A model generated the notes under the pieces. The model was not told the DNA's origin. It saw only the letters and a list, made by a program, of their open reading frames with translations, and did not search any database. DNA of 49,537 nucleotides, taken from NCBI RefSeq assembly GCF_010811875.1, contig NZ_VKHP01000035.1, positions 1 through 49,537 of the forward strand, read 5' to 3'. The position numbers and the translations under genes were made by a program. Positions 37,985 through 46,429 of the stretch are shown piece by piece. The stretch is from Bradyrhizobium uaiense (GTDB taxonomy: Bacteria; Pseudomonadota; Alphaproteobacteria; Rhizobiales; Xanthobacteraceae). Positions within the stretch are counted from its first letter, which is position 1, and each line of letters begins with the position of its first letter.

Positions 37985-38492
37985 ATCCTCATCTCAAAAC
38001 GCATCATCGGATGGCGTCCCCCACATGACGGCGTCGTTGCCGTCGGCTTGGCTTTAGCGGCGCGCCTTTGCTTGAACAAGACACGGCCGAAGATTGCGCA
38101 GAGCAGCGGAACCGGCGAGCCGGGTTCGTGCTTCTTGGTCGCGGCGAGCGCCTTCGGCGTTCACGCATCGCGTCCAGCAACTGCTCCGGTGCGGTGCGTC
38201 GCCGCACGCCACGCCACCGCTTGCATCCTCGTGCCGTCGGATGATGTTACCGCCGGCGCGCAGAGCGGCTCGACCATTCGCGTTGCGCAGGTATCGGGAG
38301 CGGTGGTGAAAGGCATCCGCATGCGAAAGCCGCCGCGATCCTGCGGCAACCGCCTTTCGCTTCTGCGCCGAAACGCGCGCGGGTCGAAAGCCGGCTTTTT
38401 TCTGACCATCGTCACTTGCACCATCCCGCCCGATTCGCGTAAGAGGCGCATCCTTCGCTTTCTACAACTTTTCTTTTGAAAGCCGATCGCCG
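37985..38492. other. Gene-free stretch of about 500 bases
   Basis: The divergent promoter region between the TPR gene and the SnoaL-like gene. No credible gene: the open frames on both strands are arginine-rich or low-complexity shadows of GC-rich DNA. No tRNA or terminator is obvious. A short A/T-rich run just before the SnoaL-like gene (tttctacaacttttctttt, 38459-38477) may include its promoter. Confidence 0.45.
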
Positions 38493-38903
38493 ATGTCCAA
38501 CGCCACCCTCGACGCCAACAAGGCGCTCGTGCTCGCGCATTACGACGCCGTGACCAATCGCCTCGATCCCGATGCGATCCGCGCGCAGCTGGCGTCCGAC
38601 TTCTTCGATCATGCCGCAGGCAAGCGGATGAGCGCGGAGGAGGTGATCGCGCATTCGACTGCGATGCACGAGACCTTCGCCGAGCTGTCGGCGGTGGCCG
38701 AATGCCTGGTGGCCGAGCGCGACATCGTCGCCGGCCGCTTCGTCTGGCGCGGCCGCCACCGCAGCCCGTGGCGCGGCATTCAACCAACCGGCCGTCACGT
38801 CGAATTCCGCGGCATGACGTTCTGGCGGATCAGGGACGGCAAGATCACCGAACGCTGGGCGGAGATCGATTTCGTCAACCTGGAACGTCAGCTCAGGGAT
38901 TGA
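38493..38903 (+). CDS. SnoaL-like/NTF2-fold protein
   Basis: A 136-residue SnoaL-like (ester-cyclase-type) protein. It has the opening NKALVLAHYDAVTNRLD followed by HSTAMHETFAELSAVAECLVAERD, then GRFVWRGRH and ending FRGMTFWRIRDGKITERWAEIDFV, the classic NTF2-fold edge strand. Relatives include polyketide cyclases, dehydratases and many of unknown role. The start is the first ATG of the frame. It stands alone. Confidence 0.82.
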   Translation: MSNATLDANKALVLAHYDAVTNRLDPDAIRAQLASDFFDHAAGKRMSAEEVIAHSTAMHETFAELSAVAECLVAERDIVAGRFVWRGRHRSPWRGIQPTGRHVEFRGMTFWRIRDGKITERWAEIDFVNLERQLRD

Positions 38904-39064
38904 GGGAAATCTGCACAACTCCGTCGCGCTGCGCCCGTGATGAGCGGCAACGCCGGTTGACTTGGTCAATGCGCCGCAGCCGATGGCGCGAGAATGCCAG
39001 TGCCGATGCACGAGGTCGGAAAGTTGCGGATCGCGTGCCATCCTTACGCGACCGAGGTTGGCTT

Positions 39065-39882
39065 TTACCCAACCTGAAGCATTTCACTCCGCTTGGGCGC
39101 GTGAAATCGTAAGGCAGAATCAACGACTTGATCGCCATACTTCAGTCGCATCCTCCCGAGGAAAGCAGGTTCATTGGCAACACAAAAGCCTAGCAGTCCT
39201 TTCAAGCGGCTGCGCTCGATCTGATTCAGTAGCTCCTTCGATGATCTATGGAGCATTGAAGAAATCAATCTCTTCCTCTCTCGCCCAAGTTCGCTCGCCT
39301 GGTTCTCTTTATTCGCTCGATAGGTCCAAAGCGAACGAAAGACTCAGCTGTGTCGTGCTGCTGCTGAACGACGACCCGCAAAGCGTTGCGTATCGTGTCG
39401 TTAGCCGTGAATGCTCCCAACTCGGCCAATGATCCGGGGCTTTCCGCGATCACAAGCACGACCGCAGCGATTCTAGCGATGTCTTCTTCGAAGGAGATCA
39501 GATCACCGTAGTCGCTGTCACGGAACAGCTGTGTTGCTTTCTCCGCTAGAACGATGTTGTACCTGTTTGCGATCTGTCTTACGCGAAAGAGATAGTCTCG
39601 CAGATTGACTGGTTTAGCGTTTTCTTCTCTCGCGATGTATCCACCGCACAAGAACATGAATTTCGATGGACGTAATACCCTTACTCCATCGAGTCTTAGA
39701 TCATCATAGAGAACTCGAAGCTCAGCAACCAAGGGGCTCTTTACCCTTAAAGGTAGGAACAAGTTTGGCGTGCTTATCGTCCCGGAGGGCGAGGAGCGAA
39801 GGCGACGAGAGATAAGCTCGCCGGACTTGTTCCTACCGATAAGCCTTAACAATACCGGATTGTCTGGCGAAGCGCCCGACAC
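39065..39882 (-). pseudogene. Nucleoside-deoxyribosyltransferase-like protein, retron St85-effector type, frameshifted
   Basis: The first frame (39882-39265, GTG start) gives 205 residues with VLRPSKFMFLCGGYIAREEN, a helix RDYLFRVRQIANRYNIVLAEKA and the active-site-like VVLVIAESPGSLAELGAF, then ESFVRFGPIERIK. These landmarks are what I recall for retron St85-type effectors, whose core is NDT-like; AELG would carry the catalytic Glu. It then runs into a stop, but the next frame continues with a helical, lysine-rich tail (RLISSMLHRSSKELLNQIER…LRFHAPKRSEMLQVG) to 39065. One extra A at 39308-39310 would join them into about 270 residues. Codon use is AT-richer than neighbours. The open frame runs upstream of 39882 to about 40070, so the start is uncertain. 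No reverse transcriptase is found within the window. Confidence 0.6.
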
Positions 39883-40200
39883 AAGCTCTACTAGCAGGCT
39901 AGCGAACTTGAACGCGTAAAGAGTGACGGGAAACTGAATGACGAATCTGAGGTGGTCAAGCTCGCCGCAGACTTGTCAACAATTCGCTTGCGCTGGCGGC
40001 TTTGAGTTACTGATGGAGTGGCGTGTCTGTACTGCGTCTCTGGACGGCGAGCTGTCGCGACTGATTGCCACCGGTATCATGCGCCGACCACGAGGCGGAC
40101 GGTTGAGATGACGCAGAAGGTTGGATGTCCGTCCCGACGCTTTGACTGCCTCGTTTCCTCCGTGGCATGATCGGCCATTCGAAGCAGGAGGGATGTTTGC
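39883..40200. other. Stretch upstream of the NDT-like gene and lytic transglycosylase
   Basis: About 318 bases of below-average GC at its left end. On the minus strand the frame of the NDT-like gene stays open to about 40070, encoding FVIQFPVTLYAFKFASLLVE, so part of this may be the true N-terminus (possible TTG start near 39985). If the neighbour is a retron remnant, this is where a structured non-coding RNA could be sought; I see no convincing long hairpin. The promoter of the transglycosylase gene lies at the right end, with GGAGGGA at 40189-40195. Confidence 0.4.
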
Positions 40201-41007
40201 ATGCTCAGGTGTCGTTTGGCGGTTGTGTTCGGCGCCTTGCTGCTTGCCACCCCCTCCTATGCCGCCCGCTGCGGCGGCAGTTTTCCGGCCTTCGTCCAGT
40301 CGTTCTCGCAGGAGGCGGCTGCGGCCGGCATTCAGCAGGACGTGATCTCGCAGGCGCTTGGCGGCGTGCAGCAGGATGGCGGGGTGCTCGCCTTCGACCG
40401 GCGGCAGCGCTACACCTTCAACAAGACCTTCGAGCAATATGTCGCAACCCGCGTCGGCGCCGGACGCATCAATGGCGGCCGTGCCATGTTGCAGCGTCAT
40501 GCGGCGCTGCTGTCGAAGATCGAGCAGCAATACGGCGTGCCGCGCCAGATCCTGGTCGCGATCTGGGGGCTGGAGACCGATTTCGGCAAGGGCGACATGG
40601 GCAAGCTGCCGGTGTTCCGCGTGCTCGCCACGCTGGCGCATGATTGCCGCCGCACCGACCTGTTCCAGGGCGAGCTGCTGGCCGCGCTCAAGATCCTGCA
40701 ACGCGGCGACCTCCGTCTCAATGACATGATCGGCGCCTATGCCGGCGAGATCGGCCAAACGCAATTTTTGCCGTCGTCCTACATCAAGTATGGCGTCGAT
40801 TTCGACGGCGACGGCCATGTCGATCTGCGCCACTCGGTACCCGACGTGCTGGCCTCGACCGCAAACCTCCTGCACTCGAACGGCTTCAAGATGGGTGCGC
40901 CCTATGGCGAAGGCAGCGCGAATTTCGAGGCGATGCGCGAGTGGAACAGGGCGGTGATCTATCGCAAGACCATCGGGTATTTTGCCGATCAGCTTGTGGG
41001 GCGGTGA
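40201..41007 (+). CDS. Lytic murein transglycosylase (MltB-type)
   Basis: A 268-residue peptidoglycan lyase with a signal peptide (MLRCRLAVVFGALLLATPSYA). Catalytic Glu sits in ILVAIWGLETDFGKGDMGKL near residue 124; GEIGQTQFLPSSYIKYGVDF and DLRHSVPDVLASTANLL are family hallmarks. It cleaves the glycan strand to 1,6-anhydro ends in the periplasm. The start has GGAGGGA upstream. It is shorter than some MltB proteins because no C-terminal peptidoglycan-binding domain is present. Confidence 0.93.
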   Translation: MLRCRLAVVFGALLLATPSYAARCGGSFPAFVQSFSQEAAAAGIQQDVISQALGGVQQDGGVLAFDRRQRYTFNKTFEQYVATRVGAGRINGGRAMLQRHAALLSKIEQQYGVPRQILVAIWGLETDFGKGDMGKLPVFRVLATLAHDCRRTDLFQGELLAALKILQRGDLRLNDMIGAYAGEIGQTQFLPSSYIKYGVDFDGDGHVDLRHSVPDVLASTANLLHSNGFKMGAPYGEGSANFEAMREWNRAVIYRKTIGYFADQLVGR

Positions 41008-41030
41008 GGGCTGCGCCACATCTACGGTCG

Positions 41031-41153
41031 TCATTCCCCGATGCGCAATTGCGCATCTGAGGGCGCGCGTAGCGCGAGCCCGGAATCCATCGAGCCGCAT
41101 CACGTGTTGAGAAATGGATTCCGGGCTCTCGCTTCGCGAGCCCCGGAATGACG
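41031..41153. repeat. Dispersed hairpin repeat, family B (copy 3)
   Basis: tcgtcattcc and cggaatgacga form the outer arms; inside are gatgcgcaattgcgcatc (a perfect palindrome, about 41041-41058) and ggaatccat / atggattcc. It sits between the transglycosylase gene and the FRG gene. The gcgcaattgcgc block is the same as the one next to the IS target site at 13869. Confidence 0.8.
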
Positions 41154-41167
41154 AGACTGGTGTTCAC

Positions 41168-42016
41168 ATGGAAACGATCGGCAGCCAAAAGATCTGGTCG
41201 TTCTTCGATCGCCGCGGATGCCAGGTCGCGAAGAATTCGGCGGTGCGCGAAGGGCCGGGGCATCGGGTCGGCTCCTATCTGGAGCTCGCCACCAAGATCG
41301 CCGAGCTGCAGTTCCTCAACCGCGACCATGTGCTGCTGTTTCGCGGCCAGGGCGCCGACTTCAAAAACATCAAGCGTAACTCGTCGCTGAAACCCACATT
41401 GTTTCGCGGCGGCCGCGGCAATCCCGATCAGGCGACGCTGGTCGAGCGGTTCGAGGCGCTGCGGCGCGCCGAGCAGGTCCTGATCGCGGAGTACGCGAAG
41501 GCAGAACTGCTCGGGCTGGAGCGGCTGAAACGGCATCGCATCCTGCGCTGGTCGATCCTGCAGCATTACGAGGTCTGCACCACGCCGCTGCTCGACGTCA
41601 CCCACTCGATCCGGATCGCCGCGTCGTTTGCCTCGCTGGCGGAGACCGGCACCGCCTTCCTCTACGTGCTGGGTGTGCCGAACTTAAGCGCCGCGATCAC
41701 CGCGAGCGCCGAGGCCGGCCTCCAGATCGTCCGCCTCTCCAGCGTCTGCCCACCGTCGGCAGTGCGGCCGCATATCCAGGAGGGCTATCTGCTCGGCGAA
41801 TATCCCGAGATGTCCGGCACCGAGCAGAAGGAAAACTACTTCCCCTACGAGATGGATTTCGGCCGGCGGCTGGTCGCAAAATTCACGTTCGCGCCGCCGT
41901 CGTTCTGGAAGAACGACAATTTTCCGCAGGTGACGCGAAGCGCGCTCTATCCGTCGGAGCGGAGCGATCCGCTGTTTCGTCTGGCGCTCGGGGTGAAGAA
42001 GCAGCTGGGCGGGTGA
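41168..42016 (+). CDS. FRG-domain protein
   Basis: A 282-residue protein. The FRG domain, named for Phe-Arg-Gly, is seen as HVLLFRGQGADFKNIKRNSS near residues 56-75, followed by RILRWSILQHYEVCTTPLLDVTHS and IRIAASFASLAETGTAFLYV, the other conserved blocks. The fold has been proposed to be related to ADP-ribosyltransferases, and FRG proteins occur in mobile and defence contexts, but the biochemical role is not established. The start ATG 41168 is chosen because the sequence before it lies inside a repeat. It is about 1.3 kb from the NDT-like gene. Confidence 0.85.
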   Translation: METIGSQKIWSFFDRRGCQVAKNSAVREGPGHRVGSYLELATKIAELQFLNRDHVLLFRGQGADFKNIKRNSSLKPTLFRGGRGNPDQATLVERFEALRRAEQVLIAEYAKAELLGLERLKRHRILRWSILQHYEVCTTPLLDVTHSIRIAASFASLAETGTAFLYVLGVPNLSAAITASAEAGLQIVRLSSVCPPSAVRPHIQEGYLLGEYPEMSGTEQKENYFPYEMDFGRRLVAKFTFAPPSFWKNDNFPQVTRSALYPSERSDPLFRLALGVKKQLGG

Positions 42017-42331
42017 GGTGCGCTGATCGCGCCAAATACTCGGTGTCGTCCCGGGCTTGACCCGGGACCCATAACCACGAATCTCGGTTGTTGCACGACG
42101 CCGGAACGACGAGTCCCACTCGCCACGCCTGCTGCGGAGCATGGGTCCCTGCATTGGAGGGAGCCTGCTCCGCTTCCGTCACCCTGAGGAGGCCGCAGCG
42201 CGGCCGTCTCGAAGGGTCGACGGCCACCAGCCGGGCCGTGCATCCTTCGAGACGCGCGTTCCGCGCTCCTCCAGCGACAACGGCGAAGCCGTTGCGCGGG
42301 GATGACGGGCTACAAGCGTGACCCACCGCTC
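42017..42331. repeat. Composite intergenic repeat region
   Basis: About 315 bases without a gene. It begins with gtcgtcccgggcttgacccg…, a Bradyrhizobium-type hairpin unit, continues with cgtcaccctgaggaggccgc / catccttcgagacgcgcg units, and ends in a gcgcggggatgacgg arm. Several arms pair with one another. It separates the FRG gene from the convergent SDR gene. Confidence 0.65.
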
Positions 42332-43183
42332 TCATTTCGCCCCCGCCACCTTCGCAGTCGCCTTCTCGATCTGCCGCTGCAGCACCTTCCAGTAGGTCCC
42401 GGGGCGGAAGCGTTGCAGCAGGTCCATGAAGCGGGCGTCGTTGCCGATCAGGATGCGCGGCTGGTTTTTCTCGATGCCGGTGATGATGCGCTGTGCGGCG
42501 GCGGTCGGCGTGGTCCTGGCCAACGCGTCGAAACGCTCGATCGATTGCACGCGGCGGGCATTGTCGGTGACGCCGGTGCCGGTGCGCGAGTTGCGCGCGA
42601 TGTTGGTGGCGACGCCGCCCGGGTGCACGACGGAGAGTTTTATCGGGCTGCCCGCCACCGCAAGCTCGTGGCGCAGGCTTTCCGAGAAGCCGCGCACCGC
42701 GAACTTGGCCGCGCAATAGGCGCTCTGGCCGGGCGGGGCGACGATGCCGAAGATCGAGGAGATGTTGACGATATGCGCCTCGCGCTGCCGCGAAAGCAGC
42801 GGCAGGAAGGCGCGGGTGCCGTGCACCACGCCCCAGAAATTGATGTTGAACAGCCACTCCATCTGCGCCTGCTCGATCTCGCCGAACTGGCCGAGCAGCG
42901 CGACGCCGGCATTGTTGACGACGATGTTGAGCCCGGGATGCGCGGCGCCGGCGGCTTGCGCGAAGTCCGTGATCTGGCCGGGCTCGCTGACGTCGAGCCG
43001 ATGCACTGTCACCTTGCGCCGGCTCACTTTGGCGATCTCGGCCGCGGCAGCCTGCAACCCGGCCTCGTCGCGATCGGCGATCGCGAGGTCGCAGCCGCGC
43101 AGCGCGAGTTCCTGCGCGAGCGCGCGGCCGATGCCGCTGGCGCCTCCGGTCACGGCGGCGGAGGATCCAGAGATCGCGGTCAT
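42332..43183 (-). CDS. Short-chain dehydrogenase/reductase
   Basis: A 283-residue SDR. Cofactor motif TGGASGIG at residues 12-19, structural motif NNAGVALLG, active-site Ser in NISSIFGIVAPP and YCAAK (Tyr, Lys) near residue 155. The acidic residue after strand 2 (AIADRDEAG) favours NAD(H). The C-terminus is longer than the classical 250 and basic, ending KATAKVAGAK. The substrate is not predictable. It is divergent from the response regulator gene. Confidence 0.92.
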   Translation of the reverse strand: MTAISGSSAAVTGGASGIGRALAQELALRGCDLAIADRDEAGLQAAAAEIAKVSRRKVTVHRLDVSEPGQITDFAQAAGAAHPGLNIVVNNAGVALLGQFGEIEQAQMEWLFNINFWGVVHGTRAFLPLLSRQREAHIVNISSIFGIVAPPGQSAYCAAKFAVRGFSESLRHELAVAGSPIKLSVVHPGGVATNIARNSRTGTGVTDNARRVQSIERFDALARTTPTAAAQRIITGIEKNQPRILIGNDARFMDLLQRFRPGTYWKVLQRQIEKATAKVAGAK

Positions 43184-43337
43184 GTCAGGTCAGCTCCATT
43201 CGGGGAGGGGGAACGTGCCGTGCGGGAACACGGCGGGTTTCCTCACCTTTCTCAAATTGGAACCGAACTATCCAGCCATTTTAGGCATTTAACCTTTGCT
43301 CGTTTTCAAAATCGCGATCAACAAGGGAGATTCAGCC

Positions 43338-43742
43338 ATGGGACAGTCGAGGCCCTGTCGTGCGAAGGCCCTGGTTGTCGAAGACGACCCGCTGCAGCGA
43401 GAGATGATCGAATTGCTGCTTGAGGAGGGCGAGTTCGAGGTCATTTGCTGCGAGAGCGCGGAGGCCGCAGAATTGGTGCTGCGGAGCAATGGCGACAATG
43501 TCGTGCTGATGCTGACGGATGTCGAGCTGGCCGGAAACATGACCGGCATCGAGCTCGCTTATGCCGCCAAGAAATACAAGCCCGATCTCGATGTGATCGT
43601 CACCTCGGGCAGGCCGCTGCGGCAGCGCCTGCCCGAGGGCACCCAGTTCTGGTCCAAGCCCTGGGCGCCGCTCGACGTGATCCGGGTCGCCGAGACGAAG
43701 GCGTCGGCGCTGTCCGGCCGCGGGTCGCACAGACCCTCGTAA
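43338..43742 (+). CDS. Stand-alone response-regulator receiver
   Basis: A 134-residue protein composed of one REC domain. The acidic pair is in ALVVEDDPLQREMIELLLEE, the phosphorylated Asp in LMLTDVELAGNMTG, the Thr/Ser in VIVTSGRP and the Lys in QFWSKPWAPLDVI. There is no output domain, so it works by protein contacts or as a phosphate relay. A histidine kinase is not adjacent. ATG 43338 has AAGGGAG upstream. Confidence 0.9.
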   Translation: MGQSRPCRAKALVVEDDPLQREMIELLLEEGEFEVICCESAEAAELVLRSNGDNVVLMLTDVELAGNMTGIELAYAAKKYKPDLDVIVTSGRPLRQRLPEGTQFWSKPWAPLDVIRVAETKASALSGRGSHRPS

Positions 43743-43852
43743 CGGAGTTGTCAGCACGGGCGGATGGCAGACCGAAGGCGGCTGCTTCCGCCCGCCCGGC
43801 CACCGTGATACTTCCGACGGCCGACCGGCTGTGGTCGGCTTGAGGATTTGAA

Positions 43853-44464
43853 ATGACCTGGTCGTTCCTGCTGACCACCCTGATCGTGGTCGCTTCGCCC
43901 GGCACTGGCGTGCTCTATACCCTCGCGGTGGCGCTGACCCGGGGCTCGCGGGCGAGCGTGGCGGCGGCGTTCGGCTGTACGCTCGGGATCGTGCCGCAGA
44001 TGATCGCGGCGATGCTCGGGCTTGCCGCCATCCTGCACACCAGCGCCATGGCGTTTGCGGCGCTGAAATGGGGCGGCGTGGTCTACCTGCTCTACATGGC
44101 CTGGCAGGCGCTGCGAGAGCGCGGCGCGCTCGCCGTCGATACCGAGATCAAGCCGCGCTCGAGCGGGCGGGTGATCGTGACCGCGATCCTGATCAACATC
44201 CTCAATCCGAAGCTGTCGATCTTCTTCCTGGCGTTCCTGCCGCAGTTCATCGCCGTCGATGAGTCGCATCCGCTGGCGCGGATGGTCGAGCTCAGCTTCG
44301 TGTTCATGGCGATGACCTTTGCGGTGTTCGCGGTCTACGGGCTGTTCGCGGCGTCGGTCCGCGACCGCGTCATCACCCGGCCGAAGGTGATGGCCTGGCT
44401 ACGGCGCAGCTTTGCCGCGGGCTTTGCCCTGCTCGGCGCCAAGCTCGCCTTTGCGGAGCGCTGA
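43853..44464 (+). CDS. LysE-family exporter, second copy
   Basis: A 203-residue six-helix exporter: LIVVASPGTGVLYTLAVALT at the N-terminus, VVYLLYMAWQALRERGAL, and LINILNPKLSIFFLAFLPQFI, the family signature. It is clearly distinct from the copy at 18886 in sequence. The substrate is unknown. It lies 110 bases after the response regulator; a co-transcript is possible. Confidence 0.92.
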   Translation: MTWSFLLTTLIVVASPGTGVLYTLAVALTRGSRASVAAAFGCTLGIVPQMIAAMLGLAAILHTSAMAFAALKWGGVVYLLYMAWQALRERGALAVDTEIKPRSSGRVIVTAILINILNPKLSIFFLAFLPQFIAVDESHPLARMVELSFVFMAMTFAVFAVYGLFAASVRDRVITRPKVMAWLRRSFAAGFALLGAKLAFAER

Positions 44465-44495
44465 CGGCGCATTCGCGCGGGTCCTGATCGAGGCA

Positions 44496-44521
44496 ATAAA
44501 AAAGCAGGCCTTGCGCCTGCT
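44496..44521 (-). terminator. Intrinsic terminator for the Lys/Ala-rich gene
   Basis: On the minus strand, AGCAGGC (44521-44515) and GCCTGCT (44509-44503) pair with loop GCAAG, followed by TTTTTTA. It lies 145 bases downstream of the 24-residue protein's stop codon. Confidence 0.85.
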
Positions 44522-44665
44522 GCCTTGCGCTCCACCTGCCGGGGGCCGATCGATTGAAGACTGGTGAATTTCGGGTTGATGAATTCGCGGCTGGCGTCGT
44601 TGCGGCCGGTCGTCCCGGTCCGGGTGCCCGGGCAGGGCAGGAGCCGCTACCCGGGCTGGAATTCG

Positions 44666-44740
44666 CTACTTCTTGGCGGCCTTCTTCTTCGTCGCCTTTT
44701 TCGCCTTCGCCTTCTTCGCCTTCTTCGCTTTCTTAGCCAT
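44666..44740 (-). CDS. 24-residue Lys/Ala-rich protein
   Basis: A very short gene: ATG at 44740, TAG ending at 44666, with a strong ribosome-binding site GAGAGG 5 bases ahead (minus strand gagaggatactATG). The product has 14 Lys and 8 Ala out of 24 residues, beginning MAKKAKKAKKAKAKK and ending KKAAKK, with no acidic residue. The pattern resembles the basic tails of histone H1-like proteins, so nucleic-acid binding is inferred. The terminator downstream and the spacing suggest a dedicated transcription unit. Confidence 0.72.
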   Translation of the reverse strand: MAKKAKKAKKAKAKKATKKKAAKK

Positions 44741-45166
44741 AGTATCCTCTCAAGGTTTCATGGATTGAACGCGACTCCGAGGCATGCTTGGCGGAGGGCC
44801 AGCCTCGCAACATCCTCAGTACCAAACTCAGCAGATTCGGAGGCGGCTGCCGCGTGCTGTCACGGCGCCGTCATCGTGTTATCCACAGCTGTTACGTGTT
44901 TTCGCCAGCTTTTTCGCACGTATGCGCGTGTCGCGGATCGCGGCGTCGTCGCATCGGTCATGCTTAACGATGCGCAAACGGTCGATGCGCGCGTGTTCAT
45001 CAATTCAAAACCACAGCGCGGATTGACGCGAGGCGGGTGACGGTCCGTTAAGCGGCGCGGCCGCATGCTGTCGGCAAGACAACGGGGATTGTCATCGGGG
45101 AAACGCCCTAGGGGCGGACGGTCATTTCAGGAGAGGCGAGGCCGATACGGGTCTCGAACAGGGGCG
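44741..45166. other. Intergenic region with a DnaA-box-like site
   Basis: About 425 bases between the Lys/Ala gene and the GGDEF gene. It includes TTATCCACA (44879-44887), an exact match to the DnaA-box consensus. I find no second box or AT-rich unwinding element, so an origin is unlikely; a DnaA-controlled promoter is possible. The plus-strand open frames here are shadows. The start region of the GGDEF gene includes an upstream in-frame ATG (45065) that I do not favour. Confidence 0.45.
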
Positions 45167-46381
45167 ATGTTGAGCGTTCCGACGCTTTGGACGGTATTCA
45201 TTATCAATTTTCTCGCGCTCGGCCTGATCTGGGCCTATGTCGCGCGCAGCTATCCAGCTTTCGGCGCCGCGCGGTTCTGGACCGCCTCCGCCTTCGTCGC
45301 CTCCGCCGGTGCGGCTAGCGCGATGCTCCGTGTCATGATGACGGACTCGCTGCTGCCGCTGCTTGCGGCGGGGACGCTGATGGTGTTCGCCGCCGGCCTG
45401 GCCGCGATGGGGATCGAGCGGTTCTACGGCAAGCCGGCCGACTGGCGCAGCACCGCGCTGTCAGCCGCGCTCGCCTTCATCGGCCTCGGCGTCTTCATCT
45501 TTGCCTATGACAGCATGCCGCTGCGCATCCTGGTCTACACTGTCGCGCAGGTCACGCCGCTGGCGTTGACGCTGAAGCTGCTGCTGTCGCCCGAGAACGG
45601 CCGTGTCAGCCCCGGCGCGCGGCTGGCCGGCATCGTCTCTTCCGTGCTGATCGCCATCTACGCGCTGCGCCTGGTCGGCGCCGTGCTGCAGCCCGGCGAG
45701 TATTCCTTCGTTCGCTTCAGTGCGGGCCAGTCGCTGGTGATCCTGCTGATGGTGTTCCTGTCGATGGCGCTGAATTTCGGCTTCCTGCTGATGGCGATCG
45801 ACCGGCTGCGCAACGAGGTCGCCGACCTCGCGCTGCTCGACGACCTCACCGGCGTCGGCAATCGCCGTCATCTGCTGCAGCGGCTGACCGAGGAATGCGC
45901 GCGCTCCGACCGCAATGGCGAGGCATTCGCGCTGCTGGTGATTGACCTCGACGGCTTCAAGGGCATCAACGACACCCATGGCCACGCCGCCGGCGACGCC
46001 TGCCTGCAGCACTTCACGCTGATGGCGCAGACCAGGCTTCGCCCGGGCGACATGCTGGCCCGCACCGGCGGCGACGAGTTCTGCATCGTGCTGCCGTCCT
46101 CGACGCTGCGCGAGGGCGCGATGATCGCCCGCCGCGTGCTGGAGGTCTGCCGCGCCGACGCCGAGCAGTGCGCCGGCAACGACATTCCGATCGCGGTATC
46201 GATCGGCGTCGCGCAGTGGGCCCGCGAGATCGGCATGCATCCCGACCGCCTGATCGCCGCCGCCGACCATGCGCTCTACGACGCCAAGAAGGGCGGCAAG
46301 AACGGCTACGCGGCCTACGAGCCCAAGCTGCCGGCGGAGATGGTCGAGGCGCTGGAGGCGACCCTGCGCAAGCGCGCCTGA
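45167..46381 (+). CDS. GGDEF-domain diguanylate cyclase
   Basis: A 404-residue membrane protein with an N-terminal sensor of about six transmembrane segments (LWTVFIINFLALGLIWAYVA … SLVILLMVFLSMALNFGFLL) and a C-terminal GGDEF domain. DDLTGVGNRRHLLQRL opens it, LLVIDLDGFKGINDTHGH follows, and the active site TGGDEF is intact near residue 302. The inhibitory RxxD site is present five residues ahead (RPGD). It should make cyclic-di-GMP, with product inhibition. ATG 45167 starts the hydrophobic domain; a longer frame from 45065 adds only basic residues. Confidence 0.93.
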   Translation: MLSVPTLWTVFIINFLALGLIWAYVARSYPAFGAARFWTASAFVASAGAASAMLRVMMTDSLLPLLAAGTLMVFAAGLAAMGIERFYGKPADWRSTALSAALAFIGLGVFIFAYDSMPLRILVYTVAQVTPLALTLKLLLSPENGRVSPGARLAGIVSSVLIAIYALRLVGAVLQPGEYSFVRFSAGQSLVILLMVFLSMALNFGFLLMAIDRLRNEVADLALLDDLTGVGNRRHLLQRLTEECARSDRNGEAFALLVIDLDGFKGINDTHGHAAGDACLQHFTLMAQTRLRPGDMLARTGGDEFCIVLPSSTLREGAMIARRVLEVCRADAEQCAGNDIPIAVSIGVAQWAREIGMHPDRLIAAADHALYDAKKGGKNGYAAYEPKLPAEMVEALEATLRKRA

Positions 46382-46429
46382 GCGTGCTAAAGCATGATGA
46401 CGTTACTCCGATAGGGCCGCGGACTCCAC

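Noticed and set aside
36482..38479. 665-residue plus-strand open frame
   Set aside because: It is antisense to the TPR and CHAT genes, has arginine-rich, low-information sequence and no domain; a shadow of GC-rich coding DNA.
38904..40200. Retron reverse transcriptase or msr-msd RNA next to the NDT-like gene
   Set aside because: No frame long enough for an RT, and no YxDD motif or convincing inverted repeats for an msr-msd; only the effector-like gene is present.
44741..45166. Chromosomal origin of replication
   Set aside because: Only one DnaA-box match, no AT-rich unwinding region and no origin-linked genes nearby.
45065..45166. N-terminal 34-residue extension of the GGDEF protein
   Set aside because: Arg/Gly-rich with no family match; the hydrophobic sensor begins directly at ATG 45167.
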